The notes beneath the pieces were generated by a model, which saw nothing but the letters and a program-made list of their open reading frames with translations, had not been told where the DNA came from and searched no databases. Below, piece by piece: positions 14,119-23,678 of a DNA stretch of 24,716 nt (the stretch's first letter is position 1; each line of letters begins with the position of its first letter). The translations under genes and the position numbers were made by a program. The DNA is from a virus. Location of the stretch: the IMG/VR virus record IMGVR_UViG_3300031963_000887, positions 1 to 24,716 of that record; one strand, given 5' to 3'.

Positions 14119-16017
14119 TTAGTATTGTCCAGCGCGTTCGCGCCCTAGAGCTCCACCAGTCATTCCAGTGGTGCCACCAAATGCGGCTGTCTCTAGTTGT
14201 CCAATTTTACGTCTTTGGCGACGTGCTTGTTCAGCATTAGGTAGAGCAAAGACTTCTGCCTCTGCTACCGCTTGAGTGTAATCAGGTTGCTGATAAATTT
14301 CTGATAGTTGGCGACCACGTTCTAAGCCACTTGCGATAGTTCCGAATCCTTGTTGCGCTGCTTCCTTAGTGACTCCAGCCATTTCAAGTTCTTCTGCTCT
14401 GGTGCGAGATACATTTAATCCTGCCCGCATAGCGCCACCGCCAATTTCAGCAGCAGTTACTTTACGCTTTATGTTTTCGATAGCCTTACCAGGGTCTAAG
14501 ACATAAGCTAGAATGTCGCCATTACCAACCTCTGCTCCATAGAACTGAGTAAGTGCATCTTTAATTTCTTTAGGAGCATTTAAGACTCTGCGTTGTGCTG
14601 TTTGAACGCGGTCTTCTAGTTCAGCAGGCGACACATCTCCGCCGATAAACTTTTCAAATCCTTCTTGGCGGCCCATATCACCCTTGGTGTAATAACTCTC
14701 AGGTAATCCATAGCGACGCATTACATCTTGGTATTGATCTTCAAGGCCAATATATTCGGCTTCAGATAAAGCACGTAGTCCTTTTTGAATGCGCTGTGCG
14801 TTAGCACCAAAACGTTTCTTGTAGGCATCTGTCTCACGTAGACGTAGGGTAAATTCAGATGGTGATACGTTCTCTTCGATAAGACTTTTGAGTGGGGCCA
14901 CTAAAGCTCCAAGGCCATAATCTTGAAATTGCTGATATAGCAAGTCATAAGCAGATTTACGGTTTTCTAGTTTATCGTCAAGATTTGCTTGATATAAAGT
15001 GTAAGCATCAGAAGTTGTAAATTGTTTTCCATCAGATGCGGTATAGGTCATAACACCATTAGGGCCCATTGTCGCTCCAGCACCACCAGCACCACCAGTT
15101 GCACCTTTTGCAGAAGTGCTCATTCGCGCAGGATCTCCAGGATAGCCAGGAAGACCATAAGATAGTGCATCTCTTGCTTGTTCTCTTCTTAGCCAAGATG
15201 GGTCGTTTGCAAAAATAGATTGAAGTTGTTTTGTTGCATCAGCACCAGCCTGCATAGCGGGACCTGTGCGGTCAGTAATAGTAGCCCCTACAAGTTTAGC
15301 AAGTGCAAGAATATCTGATTCGGTAATTGCACGAGAGCCTCTTTCGTACTGTCCTGGGCCTGTGCCACCATATTTACCTGTGCCGTATCCTAAGCCACCA
15401 GGCAAGCGAGCCAAATCAACAGGGGCAGAATATGGGTCATACATAGCATTGATTCCATAATTGGCACCAATAACACCTTCTTTGTTTACGCCACCAACGT
15501 ATGCAATAAGTTCTTCATCGGAAGCGGCTGCTATATTTTCTCTTGTGACATTCTTAGTACCAAGTACCCCAGCCCCAGTAACACCTTCAAAAATATTACC
15601 ACCAGTCTTAAGGTTTTTTCTTATTTGTTCAACAAGTTTTTTTTCTGCTGCAGCGTCACGAACAAACTCGGAACCACCTGTTCCGACTGGAGTTCTTAAA
15701 CCAAGGGTAGCAAGTTCTCCTGCAAATGCGGCATAGTTAACATTAGGGGCGGCCTGAACCGCTTCTTTAGGTACTTCAAATCCAGCCTCATATACTTTGT
15801 TATTGATAAGACCAAAGGCCAATTCTCCATCTTTGTAGAGTCGCTCAACAACATCGCCTGGTTTATTTCCATAATAGGCAACATCAGTATCAACAACTGG
15901 TTTACCGCTGTAACGATTTGTTGGAACTAAAGTTAAGCCAGAACTTTTAGGTCTATCGGCTTTTGTTACATCGCCATAGTATGCGACTGAATATGCACCA
16001 AACTTTATCTCTGCCAT
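14119..16017 (-). CDS. Internal virion/ejection protein (632 aa)
   Basis: The N-terminal 90 residues have mixed beta character with Tyr-rich strands (AYYGD appears twice, DVxKADRPKS). The middle includes a Gly-rich linker (about 304-316). The rest is mostly helical, with FTLRLRETDAYKKRF at 389-403, a motif shared with the 740- and 224-aa proteins. Its C-terminus has Arg-rich helices (ARRQRRKIGQLET) and a flexible GGTTGMTGGALGRERAGQY-type tail. A large helical protein directly upstream of scaffold and capsid in a phage without visible tape measure fits the internal (ejected) protein group. ATG 16017 follows the upstream TAA by two bases. No muramidase or protease motif was found. Confidence 0.65.
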   Translation of the reverse strand: MAEIKFGAYSVAYYGDVTKADRPKSSGLTLVPTNRYSGKPVVDTDVAYYGNKPGDVVERLYKDGELAFGLINNKVYEAGFEVPKEAVQAAPNVNYAAFAGELATLGLRTPVGTGGSEFVRDAAAEKKLVEQIRKNLKTGGNIFEGVTGAGVLGTKNVTRENIAAASDEELIAYVGGVNKEGVIGANYGINAMYDPYSAPVDLARLPGGLGYGTGKYGGTGPGQYERGSRAITESDILALAKLVGATITDRTGPAMQAGADATKQLQSIFANDPSWLRREQARDALSYGLPGYPGDPARMSTSAKGATGGAGGAGATMGPNGVMTYTASDGKQFTTSDAYTLYQANLDDKLENRKSAYDLLYQQFQDYGLGALVAPLKSLIEENVSPSEFTLRLRETDAYKKRFGANAQRIQKGLRALSEAEYIGLEDQYQDVMRRYGLPESYYTKGDMGRQEGFEKFIGGDVSPAELEDRVQTAQRRVLNAPKEIKDALTQFYGAEVGNGDILAYVLDPGKAIENIKRKVTAAEIGGGAMRAGLNVSRTRAEELEMAGVTKEAAQQGFGTIASGLERGRQLSEIYQQPDYTQAVAEAEVFALPNAEQARRQRRKIGQLETAAFGGTTGMTGGALGRERAGQY

Positions 16018-16019
16018 TA

Positions 16020-18242
16020 TTACCCCTGGAATCCGAAGTTACGTAAAACTGTGAATGCGGAATTAGAAACATCTTCACGAGCATTGTTGGTATACTGCCA
16101 ACGTGGGTCCTTGCGAAGTGCTCTTTGATACTCATATAGCGACATTTCCTTATCAGACCCAATAGCAGAACGTAGGGTTGGATCGTTAAGTTTAATAGTT
16201 TCTGGGTTGATTTCTAATACGTTTGCCATAATGTTTTTATATGGAGCATAGATTGTTTCAAGGTCTGTACCTTGGTCAAGTAAAGCTGCTACCTTATCTG
16301 GTAGACCCATCTTTGCAGCAGCGCGAATCCTTGCCTTATAGGTATCAAGGCTTTCACCTTCAAGCAATCCAGTAAGCCAAGAGTTAAGTTCAGTACCAAA
16401 CTGTTTATCTAAATCAAAGCCATTAGCTGCAGCAGTTGCACGTAGTTGAGTCAGCGCTTGTCCTGCTGCTCCAGTAACTTCCTTGCCAGGTGTATAGGTG
16501 AACTTGGCTCGGATAAGTTTATCGACTAGAGAAGAGGATGCTCCAAGTCCAAGAGCAAGTGCGCTCTCAGTAATCTGGGCAAGGTCTGCTTCGCTAAGTT
16601 TTCCAATACCAAGAGCGATAGCTCTATCAGCAATGGATTGCTTTAAGTCTTCAGCAGCACCAGCGGCAGGAGTCTGACCAAAACGTGGGTCTTTACGCAG
16701 TAAAGCATCAAACTGACTAAAGGTAATTCCACCCTTATCAGTAAAGATTCCTTTAAGTAATGGGTCGTCCACCTTGATTGTATTCGGGTCTATATTAAAG
16801 GCAGATGCTATACGTGCTATGTAGTTTCCATAGACACCATCTAGGTTATATCCGCTACGGAGTAAGTCTCTAACATAAGCCGAGTCTTGTCTCTTTGCAG
16901 CCTCATCGCGGATGAGTTGCTGGAAGTCTTCTATTGGCTTTCCTGTTGCAATCTGCTTTAGCCACGAAGTCAACTGACCAGAGAACAATGGATCCTTCTC
17001 TAGGTCAAATCCGTTAGCGCGAGCAGTCTCTCGTAGAGCCTGTAACTCTTTGCCAGCCTGACCTTTGAGAGCACCAGATGCTGTGATGTATTCAGAAATC
17101 TTGTTATTGATACGAAGTTCATTACCTTCAAATGCAAGGTTGTATAGACTCTTAGCAATGTTCAATGCTTCTGCATCATCAAATGCTGCACCGCGAGCAT
17201 CACGACCAGCTTTAATTCTCTCGTATAGGTCAGATATTCCACGACCATACGCACTCTCGGTATTAAGAGTAGCTAGTTTTTGCTCATAATCTGGAGCGTT
17301 CTTGTCTAACTTATTGTACTGACGGTCATACTCACGCATTTCAAACTGGCGTTGACGTACGGTTCCAGCCTTGGTTTGCCACCAATCTGTTCCCTTAAGA
17401 CGATTGAGAAATTCTGTAGGCTGTAATCCGTTAGTTACTGCATCTTCTAGAAGTTTTCTTAGTTGGTCATCTTGCTTAAAAATTTCATCAATATCGCCAT
17501 AGGTCTTTTGTGCATCAGCAAAGATTTCCTCAAAAGTTTTCTTAGTTTTAGGACCTGTTGGACCATCCTTAGTTCCAGCAGCAGCGCCAGTACCTGTGCC
17601 CGTTCCTGTGCCCGTTCCTGTACCCGTTCCTGTACCCGTACCTTTGCCAGCACCAGTGGATGAAGTAGTGACAACCTTACCATCCTTGTAGGTCTTACCC
17701 TCGTAAACTCCCGAGTAAGTCTGTCCATCTCTGAGAAGGATGCCTGATTTATTAGTTGTAAATCCTGTTTGTGTTACTGGTTTTTCAGCAGGAGTTCCTG
17801 TTGGTCCTCCTTGAGTAATAGGCTTTCCAGTGGAATCCCATTTATTTCCGCCACCTGACCAAGTTTTGGTAGCAGGATCGTACTTAGCAGTAGCGGGTAC
17901 GCCTTTAGGACGATTAGATTCTGCGGTAGCCTTCTCGCCTTCTTTCTTTAAGCGAGCAAGAGTGGTATCGATTCCGCTAAGGTCCTTAAGAACCTTATTT
18001 AGGTTATCAATTTTAGAAGCGTTAAGTGGATTTTTAGTGCCACCGCTATTAGTAATCTCTTTAACAAGAGAATCACGGCGCTTTATCCACTCAGCTTGTT
18101 TATTTATCAGTTCTGTTTGTTGATATTGTTTAAGGCTAGCAAGGGTAGCAGCATCTTTTGCAGCTTTGGTTTTGAGAGCGTCTTTACGTTTTTTTTCGTC
18201 AGTCTCTTGTTGTTGCCTAATTAACTCTTGTGCTGTTGCCAT
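16020..18242 (-). CDS. Internal virion/ejection protein with internal duplication (740 aa)
   Basis: Parts in order: a Lys/Gln/Glu-rich coiled coil (5-65); a flexible region with a pure Gly-Thr tract (201-219); the motif PTEFLNRLKGTDWW (275-288) shared with the 632- and 224-aa proteins; and two related blocks at 390-523 and 591-717. The blocks share, in order, AGxxLxxLRxTAxANGFDL, a SWL helix, a YxxxI turn with INPxTIKxxDPxL, and RKDPRxxxT. Repeats in helical ejection proteins would help build a tube or repeated contacts. It starts in TAATG with the 224-aa gene stop. Likely packaged inside the capsid and expelled with DNA. That role is inferred from position and composition. Confidence 0.66.
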   Translation of the reverse strand: MATAQELIRQQQETDEKKRKDALKTKAAKDAATLASLKQYQQTELINKQAEWIKRRDSLVKEITNSGGTKNPLNASKIDNLNKVLKDLSGIDTTLARLKKEGEKATAESNRPKGVPATAKYDPATKTWSGGGNKWDSTGKPITQGGPTGTPAEKPVTQTGFTTNKSGILLRDGQTYSGVYEGKTYKDGKVVTTSSTGAGKGTGTGTGTGTGTGTGTGTGAAAGTKDGPTGPKTKKTFEEIFADAQKTYGDIDEIFKQDDQLRKLLEDAVTNGLQPTEFLNRLKGTDWWQTKAGTVRQRQFEMREYDRQYNKLDKNAPDYEQKLATLNTESAYGRGISDLYERIKAGRDARGAAFDDAEALNIAKSLYNLAFEGNELRINNKISEYITASGALKGQAGKELQALRETARANGFDLEKDPLFSGQLTSWLKQIATGKPIEDFQQLIRDEAAKRQDSAYVRDLLRSGYNLDGVYGNYIARIASAFNIDPNTIKVDDPLLKGIFTDKGGITFSQFDALLRKDPRFGQTPAAGAAEDLKQSIADRAIALGIGKLSEADLAQITESALALGLGASSSLVDKLIRAKFTYTPGKEVTGAAGQALTQLRATAAANGFDLDKQFGTELNSWLTGLLEGESLDTYKARIRAAAKMGLPDKVAALLDQGTDLETIYAPYKNIMANVLEINPETIKLNDPTLRSAIGSDKEMSLYEYQRALRKDPRWQYTNNAREDVSNSAFTVLRNFGFQG
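17593..17640 (-). repeat. 12-bp tandem repeat encoding Gly-Thr tract
   Basis: Four consecutive 12-base units, CCTGTGCCCGTT twice, then CCTGTACCCGTT, then CCTGTACCCGTA (plus strand), encode (Gly-Thr)n inside the 740-aa protein. Two substitutions separate the units. The near-identity suggests recent expansion, unlike the codon-varied collagen repeats. Confidence 0.8.
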
Positions 18243-18916
18243 TAGTCAACACCTAGCGCCTTCTTGAAGACATCATAGAAACTAAATACTTGACGGGCTT
18301 TTGCCTCATCAGTGCCTGAAATCTGGTTATAGAGATATTGCTGAACGTCTGGTCCACCAGTCTGAGTTACGACATTGGTCTTACCGCCAGAATAGGTTGT
18401 TTTGGTTGGCATATCTTTTTCACGCTTTGTGAGTTTCTTGAAGTACTTATCAAACTCAGCCTGCGTTGGAGCACGACCTAGAACATCATTGTAGATTTCA
18501 TCAATCAAAGTCTGCGCTTCAAGTTTGGTAGAAATCTTACGCTGGATAGTTGTAGATGGACCACGACCTGCGCCTGTTGCGCCTTGTGAAATAGATTCAA
18601 CTAAGAATGCAGTACGGTCAATATCGCCGCGATAGCTACGCAGGGTAACGCGAGCCTCTTCCATAGCGGTAATACCCTTAAGAAGAGCAGGCGTAAGGGT
18701 AGTTACTGCTTTTCCTCTGTAGTATGGAGTCTGACGTAGACGCTCTGAGAACAATTTAATTGCGTTAGGACCGCTATTAGTAATACTCGTAATGTAAGCC
18801 TTGAGATCTGGTTGTGGTTCTGCAGGCGCTTGATAAGATGGAGGGGTATATCCTGGACGAAGACCTGTGGGAGTTACGTCTCCAGCGCCTGGTGACATTG
18901 GCATACTCATTGACAC
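18242..18916 (-). CDS. Probable internal virion protein (224 aa)
   Basis: A Met/Pro/Ser-rich opening (1-35) leads to a helical domain with the motif LFSERLRQTPYYRG (55-68) shared with the 632- and 740-aa proteins. It then has Arg-rich and Gly-rich segments, a helix LIDEIYNDVLGRAPTQAEFD (137-156), which is reminiscent of DUF4214-type linker repeats, and a C-terminal helix with FSFYDVFKKALG. It starts at GTG 18916 with GGGAGA at good spacing. A later ATG at 18910 is possible. It is placed between the giant 1586-aa protein and the 740-aa protein, so the three are likely subunits of one internal assembly. No enzymatic motif was recognised. Confidence 0.58.
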   Translation of the reverse strand: MSMSMPMSPGAGDVTPTGLRPGYTPPSYQAPAEPQPDLKAYITSITNSGPNAIKLFSERLRQTPYYRGKAVTTLTPALLKGITAMEEARVTLRSYRGDIDRTAFLVESISQGATGAGRGPSTTIQRKISTKLEAQTLIDEIYNDVLGRAPTQAEFDKYFKKLTKREKDMPTKTTYSGGKTNVVTQTGGPDVQQYLYNQISGTDEAKARQVFSFYDVFKKALGVD

Positions 18917-18917
18917 T

Positions 18918-21900
18918 TTATTCTCCCATCAATCTTGAGAACAGAACCGCATAAGCACTGCGAGTATTCTCATTCGTATCTGCTAATTGTCGTAACTTTG
19001 CAATAGCGTCATCTTCTTCAATTTGAAGAAGATATCTACTACCAGATATAGCCTGAAACTCTTTCTTGGCATCTGTATATTTATCGTACACATCCAACAT
19101 CTGCTTCAAAGTCTTGGCAGTTACTGGACTTGTGCGATATACATTTTTATCATCAAGCATTTTTCTTAAATCATTAAGAGCATTAAGGCGTTCTACTGCA
19201 CGCTTACCGCCTTGGGCAAGTTCTTCTTGAATCAATGGACGACCAGCCTTGAATACTTGCGCCCAGCTATTCCATTCCTTGCGAAGTTGAGCACGTTCAT
19301 AATCTGTACCAACCTCAGTCAAAGACTTCTCAAAGGTATCTTTACGTTCAAAGTAAGTTTGCATATCTGCAGCGGTTTGAACCTCACGCAAGAAATCAGA
19401 TACCGTCTTATTCTTACGAAGACCCATATCTGTCATAGTCTTGTAAGCATCCCACGAGTAACCTTCTTTATGAGGAATTAGGAATGCTGCACCTTGTGGG
19501 AATCTTTTGAATAGGTCTTGGTTCTGATCGACAAAATTACCTGATTCTTCAGCATAGCGGAAGTAAGCAACAGTTGAGCGGTCTGATTCAGATACCGTAA
19601 ATGGAATCTGGTCTGGATATAGTTCAACCCACTTCTTCATAGCTGAGTCATAGTCACCAGGATACTGTGATAGTACGCTGTACCAAGCCTGCTTGAAGTT
19701 AGCCTTACCATTATCACGAACCCACTCAGCCATATCACTACGGAGTTGTACTTGTGGTGATGCTGGCGCAAAGAAACCAAATGCAACACGCAAACCTAGA
19801 ACTGAAAGAGTTGTATTCTTCAAACGAATACGGTAATCCTCAAGTTCTTGTGCGGTAAAAGGAACTGGTACCTGTTCTCCTGCATCATTGGTGGTGTACT
19901 TCTGTACAAGACCATTACCAGATGACTCAAGATAGGTCATAGCCTTACGCATAGCGCTGGCATACTGACCATCACGCTCATCTTGGTTCATTGCTGCGTA
20001 GATACGGTTAATATGGGCTGGCAAGAAAGCTGAAACCATTGGTTGATCTTCAGCATAAGGACCAAGTGCGATACGTGTGATGGTATCTGCAGCGCCTGGT
20101 GACCAGATACTTACGATATTACTAAAAACCTTGGTAGATACTGCAGATAATGGACCTGCAAACGTAGGCATTAACGAATCTGGGTTCAATGATGGCGTAA
20201 GCATTTTGACTTTTGCGCCAAATTCCACAGGGAATGGAGTCTTAAACTCTGCTGGTACACCAAGAGCAGTCATCACGCCTTGAACTACACGGTAAATCTC
20301 TGTCATACCAGGATAGACGAAGTATGGTTCACCCTTATCGTCTTCTTGAATCCAACCAGAGTGAGTAATGCCTTCATAGGTAAGGCTTGCTTTAACGATT
20401 GCCTCTGGGTTGTACTTAACAACGCGGGTAATACGACGTGCAAAGTCTTCAGATGCACGATAGAAACGTGCAAAGTTACGGATAGAGAACGCAAACTGGC
20501 TTTGAACCATAGGATTATCTACAAACGCAAGAGTTTGTAGCACTGCTCTATCTTCTACAATCTCAGCCAACTTGCGTTCTGCAAAATCTTTGGCTTTTTC
20601 GATAGCCTTAGTATCTGCTGGATCTATACCAGCAAGGTGAGCCTTGATAAAGGCATCCTCAAAACCTGTCTTTTCAAAGTCTTTACGCATCTGAATCATA
20701 TTCCACATAACTATTGGCTCACGGCTCATACGAGCGTTAGCCTCTCCAAGCCAGGTATAACCTAATTCTTGGATAGATGCGGTGTAATTACCAGATTCAG
20801 ATACTGCAACTAACTTAGGGCCGATGATATACGAAGGAACATCAGCTTCTAATGTTGGCAAATCGTCTATACTTAGCTTACCTGTGATGTTATATTGTTG
20901 AGCTTCTTCATCCCAAGTACGAATTTTATTAAGCAAATCTGTATTGATAGTCTCATCATCAGACTTGACCATAATCTGTTTAATTCCATCATAGATATTC
21001 TCGGCGTGGCCTTGATTATCTGTATCAAAATCTTTCCAGCGGAAACGACTTGCAATCTCTGGGTTTTCATCAAGCCATTGTTTAGCAAGACCTACAGCCT
21101 TTTCTCTATCATCAAGGTTTGCTAGAACTTTTGTTCCAAGTTCATCATTAGCATAATAGCCAATACGAAGTAGCCACGCAGTCTGGCTTGCTTCATCCTG
21201 AAGTGGGGCTTGGCGAACGTAGCCTTTGCCACCTTTGACTTTCTTAATGTTCTTATCGACATTAACCTCAAGTGCAACAACACGAGATCCTGACCTGCGC
21301 TGATAGTTAACAGCAGATGCGGTGTAGTCAAGGCCAGTATTTAGAGCCTTACCACTTTCAACAACATCTCCTAGAGCATTGTCAAGGTTTCCGTATCTAA
21401 TCTGCTTAGCAAGAAATGCAGCTTCACGCTCTACAACTTTACCTAGACCGATAGCCTTGTAAAAACGATTCATCTTGCCTTCGCTTAAAGCACGAGCAAA
21501 TACTTCACGTACTTCATCTAAACTTCCGCCGCGTTCTTGAATTGCTTTCATTTCCGCGCCATACTTCTGCGACTCGTTCTTATTGACAATACGCATAATT
21601 GCGCCAAGAGGATTCTGTACTACCTTCTCAGCAGTAGTAAGACCTTTAGGCATCTGTATTGCGGTACGCCAGCGAGTAGATAGATGCTTTGCTACAGGTA
21701 CTCCCCAAGGATTACGACCAATAGCAAGGTTAACCATTAAGTCTTCTGTGGCATTACGGATAGCATAACGAGGACCAGCAAGAGTTAAGAAGACCCAAGC
21801 AGATGTTATCTTCTCAGTAAATGCTGCGTGGGGGATTCCCATAATCTTTTTAATAATTGTATCACGAGCAACAAGGCGATTAACATCTGCCATTGATGGA

Positions 21901-23678
21901 GCAGATACCCAACTTGATAAATCTGTCGGAACAAGAGCGATTGACTCTTCTGTGCCTACTGGAACCGATGGGTTCTTTCCTTTGACTGTTAGCGCAAAGG
22001 TTGGCTTTTCTTTTCCAGTAACAAAACGAGTAACTGTTTGACCAGTCTCAGATGTTCTCATACCCTTGAAATCTGCAATAGTCTGCCACATACCTTGATA
22101 CATCAACTTACGTGTACCTTCATCAGCATTGGAAAATGACTGAGCAAATAGTTGTGATTCACGCTTTGGCATAATCAGACGTGCCAAACGGTACATCTGT
22201 TGTGGTGAATCCTTAGCAAGAAGATCCATACCTTCCATAGCTGCGTATGGAATTGGAGTGAACTTGGCACCAAACTTATCAATGCGACGCTTAACCATCG
22301 CTGTAGAGAAGTAACCAACTTCTTTAGGGTTAGCATCTGCCTTGAGTTTAGTTACAATTTTTTCTACGCCATCGGTAAAGCTCTTAGCAATACCATCATC
22401 GGTTGCTGCTTCACCAAAGAAAGTGTCATCAATAAGCGTAGGACCGATACGGTCAATGTTAAATACTTTGTTAGCGCCAGTAAGGAATGCAACTCTTGCC
22501 TTACGCTGAGCATTAAGGGTAGGCATCAAGACGCGTCTGCGTCCAATCTGGCCCTTCATAATCTCATCCACATTTTTAGCATTTTGGAAAAATGCCTTAG
22601 CGCTGAGAGCATCTTGAACTGGCAGGTTAACGCTGATAAAATTATCAATAACAGCAGGACCAAACTCTGGAGCAAGAATGCTCATCTGCTTGGCTAGGTC
22701 TACCTGCTTACCAGTATCCTTGGCTGTCTTAGCAGTTTTATATTCTTTAAGCAACCCGCCATACTGATCCCAAAATGCAATGTTTTTAGGAGCAGCAAAA
22801 TAATCATCAAGAGTTTGTGCTTGAAAGAAAAAAGCACTTTTTTGCGCTTTGCCACCAATAAGGACATCTAGTGCGTAGCGTGATATATCAGCGCCACGCT
22901 TAATCTTTCCAGCTACGAGAAGCGGATCTGCAAGTACTCGATAGGCTGCATCTACAGCACCTGAGATGGCCTTATACATAAAGCCATTCTTAACAAGGTC
23001 ACCAGGTGTAACAGCGTCAATAAGGTTAGCAAATTGACGACCTGGAGAATACTTAGCTGCGCTTACTGTATCAAGAGCATCTTGAAAATTCTCTTGCTCT
23101 TCTGGAGTTCCACCTTTTTTACGGGCAAGCATCAAATACTTTTGCTCTTCTGGTGTTGCTTCTTTTACAATCTTACCGAAATCCTCACCAGAGGATAGTT
23201 TCATTGCTACAGAAATTGCTGGAGCACCATATTTAGCACGAGCAACAGCAATACGATCAGCATTAAACTTCTTATCGCCTTTATCGTTTGCTTCATCCCA
23301 CGCATCTGCAAGGCTAATGTTCTCTGTGCCAGCAATAGTAACAGTACGATAAGCGCGTGTAGATAAATCAGAAACATTTTGTAAGCCAGCAAGAAGTTTT
23401 CCGAAGCCAGCCGCTGCCATACCGCCTGTATAGTGCCACGCAGTTCCAAGCCAACCACGATTGGGTTGAGTTACAGGGTCTGTCTCTCCGTATGTTTGCT
23501 TAAGACTAGCCTGTTGCGCTGGCGTGTACTTAGTTTCATAAACTTTTTGTGCTACTGGAGCAGGTAAATTAAGTAATCCTCTATGAGCATTTTGAGCTTT
23601 ATTCAAACTTGAGATTAACTTATATTCTTTCTCACTAAGACCCGCTGCAAGAGCAGTTGCTTTGAGATTATCAGCCAT
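18918..23678 (-). CDS. Giant internal virion protein (1586 aa)
   Basis: By far the largest product in the window. It is mostly helical and polar with occasional hydrophobic stretches, for example FLTLAGPRYAIRNATEDLM around residues 630-650 and segments near 1100-1140 rich in aromatic and small residues. I see no transglycosylase, M23 or CHAP catalytic motif. Proteins of 1,000-2,000 residues that precede the scaffold are found in several actinobacterial phages and are annotated only as minor capsid or internal proteins. In short-tailed phages such giants are ejected ahead of the DNA to extend the tail channel. ATG at 23678 overlaps the preceding stop (TGATG). Functional assignment rests on size, composition and order. 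Confidence 0.62.
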   Translation of the reverse strand: MADNLKATALAAGLSEKEYKLISSLNKAQNAHRGLLNLPAPVAQKVYETKYTPAQQASLKQTYGETDPVTQPNRGWLGTAWHYTGGMAAAGFGKLLAGLQNVSDLSTRAYRTVTIAGTENISLADAWDEANDKGDKKFNADRIAVARAKYGAPAISVAMKLSSGEDFGKIVKEATPEEQKYLMLARKKGGTPEEQENFQDALDTVSAAKYSPGRQFANLIDAVTPGDLVKNGFMYKAISGAVDAAYRVLADPLLVAGKIKRGADISRYALDVLIGGKAQKSAFFFQAQTLDDYFAAPKNIAFWDQYGGLLKEYKTAKTAKDTGKQVDLAKQMSILAPEFGPAVIDNFISVNLPVQDALSAKAFFQNAKNVDEIMKGQIGRRRVLMPTLNAQRKARVAFLTGANKVFNIDRIGPTLIDDTFFGEAATDDGIAKSFTDGVEKIVTKLKADANPKEVGYFSTAMVKRRIDKFGAKFTPIPYAAMEGMDLLAKDSPQQMYRLARLIMPKRESQLFAQSFSNADEGTRKLMYQGMWQTIADFKGMRTSETGQTVTRFVTGKEKPTFALTVKGKNPSVPVGTEESIALVPTDLSSWVSAPSMADVNRLVARDTIIKKIMGIPHAAFTEKITSAWVFLTLAGPRYAIRNATEDLMVNLAIGRNPWGVPVAKHLSTRWRTAIQMPKGLTTAEKVVQNPLGAIMRIVNKNESQKYGAEMKAIQERGGSLDEVREVFARALSEGKMNRFYKAIGLGKVVEREAAFLAKQIRYGNLDNALGDVVESGKALNTGLDYTASAVNYQRRSGSRVVALEVNVDKNIKKVKGGKGYVRQAPLQDEASQTAWLLRIGYYANDELGTKVLANLDDREKAVGLAKQWLDENPEIASRFRWKDFDTDNQGHAENIYDGIKQIMVKSDDETINTDLLNKIRTWDEEAQQYNITGKLSIDDLPTLEADVPSYIIGPKLVAVSESGNYTASIQELGYTWLGEANARMSREPIVMWNMIQMRKDFEKTGFEDAFIKAHLAGIDPADTKAIEKAKDFAERKLAEIVEDRAVLQTLAFVDNPMVQSQFAFSIRNFARFYRASEDFARRITRVVKYNPEAIVKASLTYEGITHSGWIQEDDKGEPYFVYPGMTEIYRVVQGVMTALGVPAEFKTPFPVEFGAKVKMLTPSLNPDSLMPTFAGPLSAVSTKVFSNIVSIWSPGAADTITRIALGPYAEDQPMVSAFLPAHINRIYAAMNQDERDGQYASAMRKAMTYLESSGNGLVQKYTTNDAGEQVPVPFTAQELEDYRIRLKNTTLSVLGLRVAFGFFAPASPQVQLRSDMAEWVRDNGKANFKQAWYSVLSQYPGDYDSAMKKWVELYPDQIPFTVSESDRSTVAYFRYAEESGNFVDQNQDLFKRFPQGAAFLIPHKEGYSWDAYKTMTDMGLRKNKTVSDFLREVQTAADMQTYFERKDTFEKSLTEVGTDYERAQLRKEWNSWAQVFKAGRPLIQEELAQGGKRAVERLNALNDLRKMLDDKNVYRTSPVTAKTLKQMLDVYDKYTDAKKEFQAISGSRYLLQIEEDDAIAKLRQLADTNENTRSAYAVLFSRLMGE

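Noticed and set aside
15645-15655. A-rich slippery tract (A8 on the minus strand) in the 632-aa gene, a possible programmed frameshift
   Set aside because: Both shifted frames meet a stop within a few codons, so a shift would only truncate the protein.
18187-18200. A second A8 tract near the start of the 740-aa gene
   Set aside because: Encodes Glu-Lys-Lys in frame; the minus-one frame stops at once and no structure suggests regulated shifting.
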